Shown: one piece after another, positions 7,403-14,582 of the stretch
Layout of the letters: every line of letters begins with the position of its first letter
How positions within the stretch are numbered: the first letter of the stretch is position 1
Source of the DNA: Eikenella sp963515595
GTDB lineage: Bacteria > Pseudomonadota > Gammaproteobacteria > Burkholderiales > Neisseriaceae
DNA length: 24,434 bases
Reading direction: 5' to 3'
Assembly (NCBI GenBank): GCA_963515595.1
Contig: CAUPYH010000023.1
Coordinates: 1-24,434, forward strand
Notes under the pieces: model-generated
Told to the model about the DNA's origin: nothing
The model's input: only the letters and a program-made list of their open reading frames with translations
Database searches by the model: none
Position numbers and translations under genes: made by a program

Positions 7403-7408
7403 ATTATA
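7403..7408 (-). promoter_or_regulatory. Probable -10 box for der
   Basis: Perfect TATAAT on the minus strand within GCTATAATCTCG. No good -35 is seen at the standard spacing. The same GCTATAAT context appears before the DUF3579, MOSC and third PPC-like genes. Confidence 0.45.
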
Positions 7409-7490
7409 GCTGGTTATGAATGGTTTGGCTTGGGGAGATGGCTCGGACGGATGGGGAGGCGGTGGTTTTAGTTTACGGTGGGGCTAATGT

Positions 7491-7529
7491 TTTCAGGTAG
7501 CCTGCTTAGCAGCAGAAGGCTACCTGAAA
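7491..7529. repeat. Inverted DUS pair downstream of the L,D-transpeptidase gene
   Basis: TTTCAGGTAGCCT and AGGCTACCTGAAA, 13 bases apart, lie just past the separate GC-rich terminator at 7532-7566, giving two hairpins in tandem. Confidence 0.75.
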
Positions 7530-7531
7530 CC

Positions 7532-7566
7532 AGAAACCTGCCGCTCTTTAAAAACGGCAGGTTTCT
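7532..7566 (-). terminator. Terminator of the L,D-transpeptidase gene
   Basis: A perfect 12-bp stem AGAAACCTGCCG/CGGCAGGTTTCT with an 11-base AT-rich loop begins 8 bases past the stop codon. It is not built from DUS motifs. Confidence 0.7.
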
Positions 7567-7573
7567 ATTTGGC

Positions 7574-8581
7574 TTACAGCAAGGTATCCGACAGCGGAAT
7601 ATCCTGCGGCTGCACGGGCGTGGCGGGCAGCGGCCGCTCGCGCGGCTCGGTGCGGCGGCGCGGGGCAGGGCGGGTGCTGGCGGGAATCGGGGTTTCAGTG
7701 CTGCCCGCACCGTCGGTGAGCGCTTCCACGGCGCTGCCTTCAGGTAGGATTTCATCCGGCTGCTGAGGCTCTGAGGCTTCCACGGCCTGCGGGCGGCTCA
7801 GCTCGGCCGCGCCGTTTTGCCAGGCCACGGATTGCAATTTGCCTTGCACGCGGGCGTTGGCGTTTTGGCAGGTGATGCACACCAAGCGGCCGTTGCGGCT
7901 GCGCAAAACGCTGTTGATGCGGGCGGGATTGGCGGTGAGACCGTTGGCCTGCGACCAGGCGTCGATGCTTTGGCGCAGGGCGGTGGTGTTCAAGTTGCGC
8001 TGCTGATAGGGGTCGGCATAGGCGGCAAGCCAGAGGTGGTTGTTGGTATCGGCATTGAGGCTGGCCAGCTGGTAGATCACGGCGGCGCTGGCGCCGGTGC
8101 GCACGTTGCGGGCAAATTGCAGGGCATTGTTGCTGTGCATGCGCACGCAGCCGTGGCTGCGGATGCCGGGTACGCTGGCGGGGGCGTTGGTGCCGTGGAT
8201 GCCCAAGCCTAAGCGCGGCGGGCCCAAGCGCACGAATACCGGGCCCAGCGGGTTGCTCGGGCCGGGCGGAATGCTGCTGATTTCAGGCAGGCCGGCGGCG
8301 GCGCGCTCGCGGCGGATACTGGCGGGGATCGACCAAGTGGGATTGTAGGCTTTGGAACCGATGTGGTAGTTGCCCAGCGGGGTGCGGGTGCGGTTTTTGC
8401 CCACCGCCACGGGATAAACGTTTTTCAGTTGGCCGTTTTCATACAGGAAAAGGCGCATCTGCGGGATGTTGATAACGACATGCTGACCTGCGGCCACGGG
8501 TGAGAAATCGGGCAGCGGGGTGTTGTTGGCGGCGGCAGTGCCGGCGGCGGCCAGAAGGCAAAGTAATGCGAGTTTCTTCAT
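7574..8581 (-). CDS. L,D-transpeptidase, YkuD family, exported
   Basis: A 335-residue periplasmic enzyme expected to form L,D cross-links in peptidoglycan or to attach proteins to it. The start used is ATG 8581, which gives a classic signal peptide (MKKLALLCLLAAAGTAAA, cut near residue 18). The frame stays open 14 codons further, but that would bury the signal. The YkuD domain follows, opening with HVVINIPQMRLFLYENG and containing the catalytic motif HGTN, then SHGCVRM with the active-site cysteine. The pattern VFVRLGPPRLGLGIHGTN is typical of the ErfK/YbiS group. A C-terminal extension contains a CITC pair and a proline/arginine-rich tail of low complexity, perhaps a flexible spacer. The RBS is poor. 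It ends at a strong hairpin and is probably transcribed alone. Confidence 0.9.
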   Translation of the reverse strand: MKKLALLCLLAAAGTAAANNTPLPDFSPVAAGQHVVINIPQMRLFLYENGQLKNVYPVAVGKNRTRTPLGNYHIGSKAYNPTWSIPASIRRERAAAGLPEISSIPPGPSNPLGPVFVRLGPPRLGLGIHGTNAPASVPGIRSHGCVRMHSNNALQFARNVRTGASAAVIYQLASLNADTNNHLWLAAYADPYQQRNLNTTALRQSIDAWSQANGLTANPARINSVLRSRNGRLVCITCQNANARVQGKLQSVAWQNGAAELSRPQAVEASEPQQPDEILPEGSAVEALTDGAGSTETPIPASTRPAPRRRTEPRERPLPATPVQPQDIPLSDTLL

Positions 8582-8667
8582 AGTAATGGTTGGGAAAAAT
8601 AGGTTTGCGTGTTGTAAAGACAATAAATGGTGGCATGATACCCGAAACTGCTGCCGACCGATGCAGC

Positions 8668-8679
8668 AGGCTACCTGAA
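8668..8679 (+). repeat. Single DNA uptake sequence
   Basis: AGGCTACCTGAA, perfect eikDUS, in the divergent gap between the L,D-transpeptidase gene and pncB. Confidence 0.85.
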
Positions 8680-8722
8680 AGCGGTAAAACGTGTTTTAAT
8701 GCCACACAATTATTCCGATTGC

Positions 8723-8743
8723 GCCGCATACCGTATGTGCGGC
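8723..8743. promoter_or_regulatory. Imperfect palindrome upstream of pncB
   Basis: GCCGCATAC is followed by GTATGTGCGGC, which pairs except for a 2-base bulge. It lies about 135 bases before pncB in a divergent gap and could be an operator or a hairpin. No regulator is known to me for this sequence. Confidence 0.25.
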
Positions 8744-8794
8744 CGGCTCGGTTTAATTTGTTTAAATGCAATAAAATCATAAGCTAGCAATCAT

Positions 8795-8811
8795 TTCAGG
8801 CTACCTGAAAG
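8795..8811 (+). repeat. DNA uptake sequence in palindromic context upstream of pncB
   Basis: TTTCAGGCTACCTGAAA contains a perfect eikDUS (8798-8809) extended to a 7-bp inverted repeat around CTA. It lies about 70 bases before the pncB start, so it may sit in the 5' leader. Confidence 0.7.
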
Positions 8812-8877
8812 CACCGGTGCCTGACAAAGCCCAACTAGCTTCCCTGCTTTTCTGTTTACCCACCTCATGGAGCAGCT

Positions 8878-10089
8878 ATGCAACGCCACATCATCCAATC
8901 CTTGTTGGACACCGATCTCTATAAATTCACCATGCTGCAAGTGGTATTGCACCAATTCCCACAGGCGCACGGCGTGTATGAATTCCGCTGCCGCAACCTA
9001 GACGAATGCGTGTATCCGCTGGTGGAGATCCGCAGCGAGCTGGAAGCCGAGCTCGATGCTCTGTGTACTCTGCGTTTCACTCCCGATGAGCTCAACTATC
9101 TGCGTAGTCTGCGCTTTATTAAAAGCGATTTTGTGGATTATTTGGAGCTGTTCCAGCTCAAACGCCGCTTCATCCAAGTAACCGTGGACGAGCAAAACCG
9201 GCTCTGCATCCGCGTGGAAGGGCCGATTATCCAAGCTATGTTCTTCGAGATTTTCGTGTTGGCGATTGTGAACGAGCTCTACTTCCGCCGCCTCGAAACC
9301 CCCGAAGTGCTGGCCGAGGGCGAGCGCAGATTGCAGGCCAAGGCCGACCTGCTGCGCAGCTATGCCGCCGCCCAAGAGCCCGGAGACCCGCCCTTCCTCG
9401 TATCCGATTTCGGCACACGCCGCCGCTACAACCTCGCCTGGCAGGAGCACGTTGTCCGCACGCTCAACCAAGCCGCGCCCGACTGCCTGCGCGGCACCAG
9501 CAACGTTTATCTGGCCAAAAAACTCGGCCTTATCCCCATCGGCACCGTGGCGCACGAATTCATGCAGGCCTTCCAAGCCTTAGACGTGCGCCTGCGCGAT
9601 TTCCAAAAAGCCGCGCTGGAAAGCTGGGTACGCGAATACCGCGGCGACCTCGGCATCGCCCTCACCGACGTGGTGGGCATGGATGCCTTCCTGCGCGATT
9701 TCGACCTTTATTTCGCCAAACTCTTCGACGGCCTGCGACACGACAGCGGCGATCCCTATGTGTGGGGCGAAAAAGCCTATGCCCACTACCAAAAGCTCAA
9801 AATCGACAGCCGCACCAAAATGCTCACCTTCTCCGATGGCCTCGATTTGGAAAAAGCTTGGGCACTGCACCAATACTTCAAAGACCGCTTCAAAACCAGC
9901 TTCGGCATCGGCACCAACCTGACTAACGACATGGGGCACAAACCGTTGAACATCGTGCTCAAATTGGTGGAATGCAACGGCCAATCCGTGGCCAAGCTCT
10001 CCGACAGCCCCGGCAAAACCATGAGCGACAACAACACTTTCCTTGCCTACTTGCGCCAAGTGTTTCAAATAGACGAAACGCCCAAGTAG
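8878..10089 (+). CDS. pncB: Nicotinate phosphoribosyltransferase
   Basis: A 403-residue enzyme (E. coli PncB is about 400) that makes nicotinate mononucleotide from nicotinate and PRPP with ATP, the Preiss-Handler salvage route to NAD in the cytoplasm. The N-terminus SLLDTDLYKFTMLQ is characteristic of the family. The motif GTVAHE at residues 222-227 carries the histidine (H226) that is phosphorylated during catalysis. GLRHDSGDP and FSDGLDLEKA follow in the PRPP-binding barrel, and SDSPGKTM is near the C-terminus. The start ATG is preceded by GGAG. It is flanked by opposite-strand genes on both sides and followed at once by a DUS-pair terminator, so it is probably monocistronic. Confidence 0.95.
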   Translation: MQRHIIQSLLDTDLYKFTMLQVVLHQFPQAHGVYEFRCRNLDECVYPLVEIRSELEAELDALCTLRFTPDELNYLRSLRFIKSDFVDYLELFQLKRRFIQVTVDEQNRLCIRVEGPIIQAMFFEIFVLAIVNELYFRRLETPEVLAEGERRLQAKADLLRSYAAAQEPGDPPFLVSDFGTRRRYNLAWQEHVVRTLNQAAPDCLRGTSNVYLAKKLGLIPIGTVAHEFMQAFQALDVRLRDFQKAALESWVREYRGDLGIALTDVVGMDAFLRDFDLYFAKLFDGLRHDSGDPYVWGEKAYAHYQKLKIDSRTKMLTFSDGLDLEKAWALHQYFKDRFKTSFGIGTNLTNDMGHKPLNIVLKLVECNGQSVAKLSDSPGKTMSDNNTFLAYLRQVFQIDETPK

Positions 10090-10110
10090 GGTTTGACTTG
10101 GCTGATTATG

Positions 10111-10150
10111 TTTTCAGGTAGCCTTTCCGCTGTGGAAGGCTACCTGAAAA
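10111..10150 (+). terminator. DUS-pair terminator after pncB
   Basis: TTTTCAGGTAGCC and GGCTACCTGAAAA with extra pairing of the flanking AAGG/CCTT, 22 bases past the pncB stop. Confidence 0.65.
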
Positions 10151-10241
10151 ATTGTTGGGTTGAGGCTCAGGCCGTGGAGGCTCCACTAATCTGCTGTTTC
10201 TCTTGTTGGAGGCAAACCTGCTATTTGCTTCGTTCAAAAGC

Positions 10242-10288
10242 GTTTTCAGGTAGCCTTGGGTTCAATCCTTAAAAGGCTACCTGAAAAC
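10242..10288 (-). terminator. DUS-pair terminator at the end of the 164-residue unknown gene
   Basis: GTTTTCAGGTAGCC and GGCTACCTGAAAAC form a 14-bp stem; the right arm touches the stop codon of the gene on the minus strand. Together with 10111-10150 it separates two converging genes. Confidence 0.6.
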
Positions 10289-10782
10289 TAGCTTGCCCAA
10301 TCTTTTGGTGTGGCTCCCAAGTTGAAGGCAGTTAGCACAAACTTGTTGGCATCACAGTTGTTTGGGATGTTCTGGTTTTCAAAATAAAGCTCTACGCCGC
10401 TTGTCAGCAACAAGCGCGTGTTGAGGGCAAAAGTTTTCTTTCTGAAATCGATGCCGTGGAAATTGAGTTTTTTGATAACGAAGGCAAGGCGCAGCTTTTT
10501 CGGGTGCTTGAAAATCCAAGGTTGCATGGCGATGTGGCTACCTGCATCCAGCTTGCCCAAAGGAAAACCGTCTGCATAAATATTGGTCAGTTCATCCCCC
10601 CGGAAGATCAAATCAATCGAGCCGTAACGCCAAATCACGCATTCGGCACCCGGCTCTTCGGGATAGACAGAGTCGGGAGGCGGGAAATAGGCAGCTAAGT
10701 GGGCTTTGGTTTGCCCCAGTTTCAGGCCGCCGAATTCGCCGCTGCGGCAGAAGTTGAGCATATTGATGGTGGGGATGGGCAT
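10288..10782 (-). CDS. Hypothetical protein (164 residues)
   Basis: I do not recognise this protein. The start ATG 10782 is chosen because GAGGA lies just upstream. The frame stays open to 10881, but that part is made of a DUS pair and is unlikely to be coding. The protein has no signal peptide or membrane segment and looks globular and cytosolic. Features seen are an N-terminal SGEFGGLKLGQTKAHLAAYF segment, a predicted strand ECVIWRYGSIDLIF, and a C-terminal part with LLLTSGVELYFENQ. The style (short, soluble, strand-rich, with aromatic residues) is like many immunity or accessory proteins, but there is no toxin gene beside it. The DUF3579 gene lies just upstream on the same strand, 147 bases away, with a DUS-pair hairpin between. 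Confidence 0.7.
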   Translation of the reverse strand: MPIPTINMLNFCRSGEFGGLKLGQTKAHLAAYFPPPDSVYPEEPGAECVIWRYGSIDLIFRGDELTNIYADGFPLGKLDAGSHIAMQPWIFKHPKKLRLAFVIKKLNFHGIDFRKKTFALNTRLLLTSGVELYFENQNIPNNCDANKFVLTAFNLGATPKDWAS

Positions 10783-10814
10783 GGTTTTATCCTCAACCGA
10801 TGGGGTAGATTGGC

Positions 10815-10845
10815 TTTCAGGTAGCCTGTGGAAGGCTACCTGAAA
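10815..10845 (-). terminator. DUS-pair hairpin between the DUF3579 gene and the unknown gene
   Basis: TTTCAGGTAGCCT and AGGCTACCTGAAA separated by 5 bases give a 13-bp stem, 85 bases past the DUF3579 stop. Terminator function is inferred. Confidence 0.55.
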
Positions 10846-10929
10846 CATATAGCATGCTGTTTTGTCTTTGTTTTTATTCAATCCTAGAGTTGGATTAAAG
10901 ATGATTTGTGTAGCGGCAGCAAAGCTGCT

Positions 10930-11253
10930 TCACGCCGTGGTGTTGCTGACTTCGTCACCCAGCAGTTCCTTCAGTCCGGCTTCATCCAGCACTTGCAGGC
11001 CGTTGGTGGCGGCGAAATCCATTAGGAATTGGAACATTGGTGGATTGATGGTTTCCAGCCGTTTGCCCACGGTTACGCTGCGCACTTTGCCGATGAGCAG
11101 CGGGCGTACCCATTCGTGGTAGCAGAGGCGGTGTTCTTTGCCAAAAGAGGAGAGCAGGCCGCAGAGCCGCTCGGCCCAATCGCTGGGGCGGAAGGGTTTG
11201 CCGTCGGCGGTAGCGCCGTAAATCACTATTTCGTCCGGATTTGGGGTGAACAT
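10930..11253 (-). CDS. DUF3579 family protein
   Basis: A 107-residue soluble protein of the betaproteobacterial DUF3579 family, whose function is not known. The family hallmark is the N-terminal PxPDEIVIYGATADGKPFRPSDWAERLCG pattern (residues 5-32 here). It is followed by a strand VRSVTVGKRLE and the helix FQFLMDFAATNGLQV. The start ATG 11253 is preceded by AAGGA 9 bases upstream, and a TATAAT -10 box lies at 11285-11290. It is transcribed away from the flavin reductase gene. Assignment to the family is from recognition of the pattern; no role can be read from the sequence. Confidence 0.8.
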   Translation of the reverse strand: MFTPNPDEIVIYGATADGKPFRPSDWAERLCGLLSSFGKEHRLCYHEWVRPLLIGKVRSVTVGKRLETINPPMFQFLMDFAATNGLQVLDEAGLKELLGDEVSNTTA

Positions 11254-11284
11254 TTCCGATGGTCCTTCTACAGATTGTTAATGA

Positions 11285-11290
11285 ATTATA
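11285..11290 (-). promoter_or_regulatory. Probable -10 box for the DUF3579 gene
   Basis: Perfect TATAAT on the minus strand, 32 bases before the start codon; TTTAAC at 11313-11308 with 17-base spacing is a weak -35. Confidence 0.5.
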
Positions 11291-11352
11291 GCTGGATGCA
11301 TGGTTTTGTTAAACCATTGTTGCGCGGCCGGCATTGTTGTTCGGGCAGCCTG

Positions 11353-11364
11353 AGGCTACCTGAA
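11353..11364 (+). repeat. Single DNA uptake sequence
   Basis: AGGCTACCTGAA, perfect eikDUS, directly preceded by CAGCCTG, in the divergent promoter gap between the DUF3579 and flavin reductase genes. Confidence 0.85.
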
Positions 11365-11393
11365 AAATATAAATTTCTGTAAAATAACATTTT

Positions 11394-11407
11394 ATGATTT
11401 AAATCAA
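11394..11407 (+). promoter_or_regulatory. FNR/CRP-type binding site before the flavin reductase gene
   Basis: ATGATTTAAATCAA matches the FNR consensus TTGAT-N4-ATCAA at nine of ten specified bases. It overlaps a good -10 hexamer, TATGAT (11393-11398), and lies 24 bases before the start codon. This placement suits repression more than activation. FNR is known to control anaerobic genes in Neisseria; its action here is inference. Confidence 0.5.
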
Positions 11408-11430
11408 CCCATTTATTTTTAAGGAAAACC

Positions 11431-11994
11431 ATGCTCCAAGCCCTCGAACTTTCCCAAGCCACCCGTTTAATCAACCACGGCCCCGTGGTGATGGTGTCCG
11501 CCAAGGCCGGCGGCGTGGAAAACGTGATGTCTGCCGCCTGGGCGTGTGCGCTGGATTATGCCCCCGCGCGCGTAACGGTGGTGCTGGATAAAGGCGCGTT
11601 CACGCGCGGCTTATTGGAGCAGAGCGGCTGGTTTGCGCTGCAAGTACCGCTGGCCGTGCAGGCTGAAACCGTACTGGCAGTGGGTAGCCAGAGCCGCAAA
11701 AATAATCCGGTCAAGCTGGCTGACTGTGGAGTGGAACTGTTTTATCAAGCAGGCTTCGATGTGCCGCTGGTGCAAGGTTGCGGCGCCTACCTTATCTGCC
11801 GCCTGCTGCCCGAGCCGCACAATCAGCAAACTTATGATTTGTTTATCGGCGAAGTGGCCGCCGTGTGGGCGGACGACCGTGTGTATGCCGATGGCCGCTG
11901 GCTGTTCGACAGCGTGCCGGACGAATTGAAAACGCTGCATTATGTGGGCAACGGCCTGTTTTACCGCACGGGCAAGGGTTTGAAGGTGGGGTAG
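11431..11994 (+). CDS. Flavin reductase-like (FMN-binding) protein
   Basis: A 187-residue soluble protein of the flavin reductase / FMN-binding split-barrel family. The N-terminal pattern GPVVMVSAKAGGVENVMSAAWACALDYAPARVTVVLD is typical: the strand before the loop and the MSAAW helix contact FMN. The segment FALQVPLAVQAETVLAVGSQS is another conserved part. The physiological substrate is not clear; relatives reduce FMN/FAD or act as standalone oxidoreductases. The start ATG has AAGGA 5 bases upstream. It is a single gene with its own promoter region, an FNR-like site on the -10, and a DUS pair downstream (12046-12084). That suggests a link with oxygen or redox state. Confidence 0.85.
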   Translation: MLQALELSQATRLINHGPVVMVSAKAGGVENVMSAAWACALDYAPARVTVVLDKGAFTRGLLEQSGWFALQVPLAVQAETVLAVGSQSRKNNPVKLADCGVELFYQAGFDVPLVQGCGAYLICRLLPEPHNQQTYDLFIGEVAAVWADDRVYADGRWLFDSVPDELKTLHYVGNGLFYRTGKGLKVG

Positions 11995-12045
11995 GGTGTT
12001 TCGACTTTAATGGCAATTTGTGTTTGAACTTCGATGAAGTTTCGC

Positions 12046-12084
12046 TTTCAGGTAGCCTTTAGGTCTGACTGAGGCTACCTGAAA
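12046..12084 (+). terminator. DUS-pair terminator after the flavin reductase gene
   Basis: TTTCAGGTAGCCT and AGGCTACCTGAAA, 13-bp arms with a 13-base loop, 50 bases past the stop codon and before ubiB. Confidence 0.6.
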
Positions 12085-12140
12085 AATTGTCTGTTCCATT
12101 TCGTATTCGCCGCCTGCTGCCCCTGCCGCAGGCTTTGTTT

Positions 12141-12146
12141 TATAAT
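12141..12146 (+). promoter_or_regulatory. Probable -10 box for ubiB
   Basis: Perfect TATAAT in TTTGTTTTATAATCGC, 32 bases before the ubiB start. The -35 is not recognisable. Confidence 0.45.
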
Positions 12147-12178
12147 CGCTTCCTTTTCCACCCCTTCGGACTTCTATT

Positions 12179-13681
12179 ATGAAATGGCTGAGCCGCCTGG
12201 CCGTCATCCTCAAAACCGTATACCGCTTCGGGCTGGCCGACCTTTTGGCTGCGCGTGGCAAAACCCCTTGGTTTGTCAAACTTTTGCCGCGCCCAGGCAA
12301 AATGCGCGATACGCCGCTGCCGGTGCGCCTGCGTCTGGCTTTGGAGAGCCTGGGGCCGATTTTCGTGAAGCTCGGGCAGGTGCTTTCCACCCGGCCGGAT
12401 TTGCTGCCGGCAGCCTATGCGCTGGAATTGAGCCGCCTGCAAGACAAAGTGCCGCCGTTTGATGCGGATTTGGCGCGGCGGCAGATTGAAGCGTCGTTCG
12501 GGCGGCCGGTGGAAGAAATCTATGCGGAGTTTGAAGCCGAGCCGGTGGCGGCGGCTTCGGTGGCGCAGGTGCACCGTGCGCGGCTGTTTGGCGGCGAGGC
12601 GGTGGCCGTGAAAGTGTTGCGGCCGAATCTGGAGCCGGTGATCGAGCAGGATTTGGCCCTGATGCGCACCGCCGCGCGGCTGATTGAAAAGCTGCTGCCC
12701 GACGGCAAACGCCTGCGCCCGCGCGAAGTGGTGGCCGAGTTCGACAAATATCTGCACGACGAGCTTGATTTGCTGCGCGAAGCAGCCAATGCCAGCCAAA
12801 TCGGGCGCAATTTCAGCGGCAGCACCATGCTGCGCGTGCCGAAGGTGTATTACGATTATTGCAGCGAAAGCGTGATGACCATGCAGTGGATGGACGGCAC
12901 GCCGATTGCCGAAGTGGCCGAGCTGCAGCGGCGCGGCGTGGATTTGAAACGGTTGGCGCGCTACGGCGTGGAAATCTTCTTCACCCAAGTGTTCAAACAC
13001 GGCTTTTTCCACGCCGATATGCACCCGGGCAATATACTGGTGGACGACGAAGGCCGCTATATCGCGCTGGATTTCGGCATTGTGGGCAGCCTCACGGACT
13101 ACGACAAACGCTACCTCGCCATCAATTTCCTCGCCTTCTTCAACCGCGACTATCACCGCGTGGCCACGGCGCATATTGAAAGCGGCTGGGTGCCGGCAGA
13201 TACGCGGCCGGAAGAGTTGGAAGCTGCCGTGCGCGCCGTGTGCGAGCCGTTTTTCAACAAGCCGTTGGCCGAAATCTCCTTCGGCCTCGTGCTGATGCGC
13301 CTGTTTGAAACCAGCCGCCGCTTTAACGTGCAAATTCAGCCGCAGCTGGTGTTGCTGCAAAAAACCCTGCTCAACATCGAAGGATTGGGTCGCCAGCTGG
13401 ATCCGCAGCTGGATTTATGGGAAACGGCCAAGCCGTTTTTGGTGAGTTGGATGAACGAACAGGTTGGCGTGAAAGCCTTGTGGCGCAATCTGAAGCAGGA
13501 AGCCCCCGACTGGGCGGAAATCCTGCCCGCCCTGCCGCGCAAACTGAATATGCTAGTGGATGAAGCCCGCCAACAGGAAATGCGCGATGCCTACCTGCAC
13601 CTGGTGCGCACCCAGCAGCGGCAGAATATGTGGCTCGCACTGATTGCGCTGATGCTGTTACTGATGGCGCTGTTGGATTAA
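12179..13681 (+). CDS. ubiB: Ubiquinone biosynthesis atypical kinase/ATPase UbiB
   Basis: A 500-residue membrane-anchored member of the UbiB/ADCK family, required for ubiquinone synthesis and thought to use ATPase activity to help lipid intermediates reach the Ubi enzymes. Diagnostic features are the KxGQ motif (KLGQ at 64-67), the alanine-rich loop EPVAAASVAQVH around 121-132 replacing the usual glycine loop, the lysine in AVKVLRPN (K145), the catalytic FHADMHPGN, and the metal motif LDFG. The last 20 residues are a hydrophobic helix (LALIALMLLLMALLD), the expected membrane anchor; the usual second helix is not evident. Length is somewhat short of E. coli UbiB (546). The RBS before ATG 12179 is weak. 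ubiE and ubiJ, often adjacent, are absent here, so the gene stands alone. Confidence 0.93.
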   Translation: MKWLSRLAVILKTVYRFGLADLLAARGKTPWFVKLLPRPGKMRDTPLPVRLRLALESLGPIFVKLGQVLSTRPDLLPAAYALELSRLQDKVPPFDADLARRQIEASFGRPVEEIYAEFEAEPVAAASVAQVHRARLFGGEAVAVKVLRPNLEPVIEQDLALMRTAARLIEKLLPDGKRLRPREVVAEFDKYLHDELDLLREAANASQIGRNFSGSTMLRVPKVYYDYCSESVMTMQWMDGTPIAEVAELQRRGVDLKRLARYGVEIFFTQVFKHGFFHADMHPGNILVDDEGRYIALDFGIVGSLTDYDKRYLAINFLAFFNRDYHRVATAHIESGWVPADTRPEELEAAVRAVCEPFFNKPLAEISFGLVLMRLFETSRRFNVQIQPQLVLLQKTLLNIEGLGRQLDPQLDLWETAKPFLVSWMNEQVGVKALWRNLKQEAPDWAEILPALPRKLNMLVDEARQQEMRDAYLHLVRTQQRQNMWLALIALMLLLMALLD

Positions 13682-13730
13682 CTGGCGGCAGGATGAAAGT
13701 TGTCTTGGCGTAGCAAGAAATGCTCGTGTT

Positions 13731-13765
13731 AAAGGCTACCTGAAAAGTTTCAGGTAGCCTTTTTT
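13731..13765 (+). terminator. DUS-pair terminator after ubiB
   Basis: AAAGGCTACCTGAAA and TTTCAGGTAGCCTTTTTT, a long stem followed by a T run on the plus strand, 50 bases past the ubiB stop. It is one of the best Rho-independent terminators here. Confidence 0.75.
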
Positions 13766-13844
13766 CATCCGAACCGGCCAAACTCTTCCATCTGCATGGA
13801 GTGCCGGTGTTTGGCAGCAGAAAAAGTAAAGCGTGCGTGCCGCC

Positions 13845-14474
13845 TCAACCCCAAAATGCCGCTTCAAATCCTACCGCACATTCCGGCGGTAATTCGTGGA
13901 GCAGCAAATCGTGCAGGGCTGTAAGCAAATCTTCGGGTTTGCCGCCTTCTGCTTCATCATAAAACAGCCCGCCGGCGGCCTGCCATTCTTGTTCGAAGCG
14001 GTGTATGGCCAACAGTGTGTGCATTAAGGCTGCCACCGACGGCGCAATCAGGCGGCGGTTTGCTACGGTGCCGTAGCCGGTCATCAGCCAATAAACGGGG
14101 CTGCCGGGCGCGGCGGTGTCGGCGAATAGGATTGAGTCGTCAAACATATTGCCAAATACCGCCCATTCCTCGCACCAGCCGTCGGTTGGCAAATATTGTT
14201 TCGCCTTGTTGTTCCAGCCGAACGCCCAATCGTTCCAAATCTCGGGCAAGCCCGCATAAGGCAGCCATTGCAGGAATAAGGTTTGCATTTCCAGCCAGTA
14301 GTCGGCACCCGGATTTTCGCCCTGCCATGTGCCATCCATATGGCGGTAGAAATCTGCCAGCTTGCCTAAATGCAGGTGGCGGTGGTTGGCCAAGGTGGGC
14401 AGGTTTTGCGGTTCTGGTGTGTAAGGCAAGCCGAAGGTTTGGGCGAAAGTGCGGATGAGGTCGGCGTTAGGCAT
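13845..14474 (-). CDS. Hypothetical protein (209 residues), possibly SMI1/KNR4-like
   Basis: A soluble protein with no signal peptide or membrane segment, unusually rich in tryptophan. Visible segments are an N-terminal helix with LIRTFAQTFGLPYT, HRHLHLGKLADFYRHMDGTW, a central DWAFGWNNKAKQYLPTDGW, EEWAVFGNMFDDSILFAD, SPVYWLMTGYGTVANRRL and a C-terminal helical part. The order of short helix, acidic/aromatic strands and a late helix recalls SUKH/SMI1 proteins, which often act as immunity proteins. I could not match a definite signature and there is no toxin beside it. The start ATG 14474 has a poor RBS. The metallophosphoesterase gene ends about 110 bases upstream, on the same strand, with a DUS-pair hairpin between. 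Confidence 0.65.
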   Translation of the reverse strand: MPNADLIRTFAQTFGLPYTPEPQNLPTLANHRHLHLGKLADFYRHMDGTWQGENPGADYWLEMQTLFLQWLPYAGLPEIWNDWAFGWNNKAKQYLPTDGWCEEWAVFGNMFDDSILFADTAAPGSPVYWLMTGYGTVANRRLIAPSVAALMHTLLAIHRFEQEWQAAGGLFYDEAEGGKPEDLLTALHDLLLHELPPECAVGFEAAFWG

Positions 14475-14516
14475 AGGGTTTTGTTTCTGTGTTGGCGGTT
14501 TTCCCTGGTATTGATA

Positions 14517-14580
14517 TTTTCAGGTAGCCTTTCTGTTGCTACGGACGGGTTTTACATCCGTGGTGCAGGCTACCTGAAAA
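14517..14580 (-). terminator. DUS-pair terminator after the metallophosphoesterase gene
   Basis: TTTTCAGGTAGCC and GGCTACCTGAAAA flank a 38-base loop that itself can pair (ACGGA with TCCGT). It begins 3 bases past the stop codon of the minus-strand gene. Confidence 0.6.
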
Positions 14581-14582
14581 CG

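Larger units (their letters stand above)
7258..7573. other. Intergenic region upstream of der (no gene)
   Basis: This 316-bp gap holds a lone eikDUS (TTCAGGTAGCCT at 7352-7363), a degenerate DUS-like pair near 7277-7296, the likely -10 box of der (7403-7408), an inverted DUS pair (7491-7529) and the terminator of the L,D-transpeptidase gene (7532-7566). No reading frame here looks real. Confidence 0.7.

Noticed and set aside
10783..10881. N-terminal extension of the 164-residue unknown protein
   Set aside because: It consists largely of an inverted DUS pair, and a good GAGGA site fits the start at 10782.
12140..13360. 406-codon minus-strand frame opposite ubiB
   Set aside because: Antisense shadow, His- and Arg-rich, with no known motif; ubiB on the plus strand has complete family motifs.
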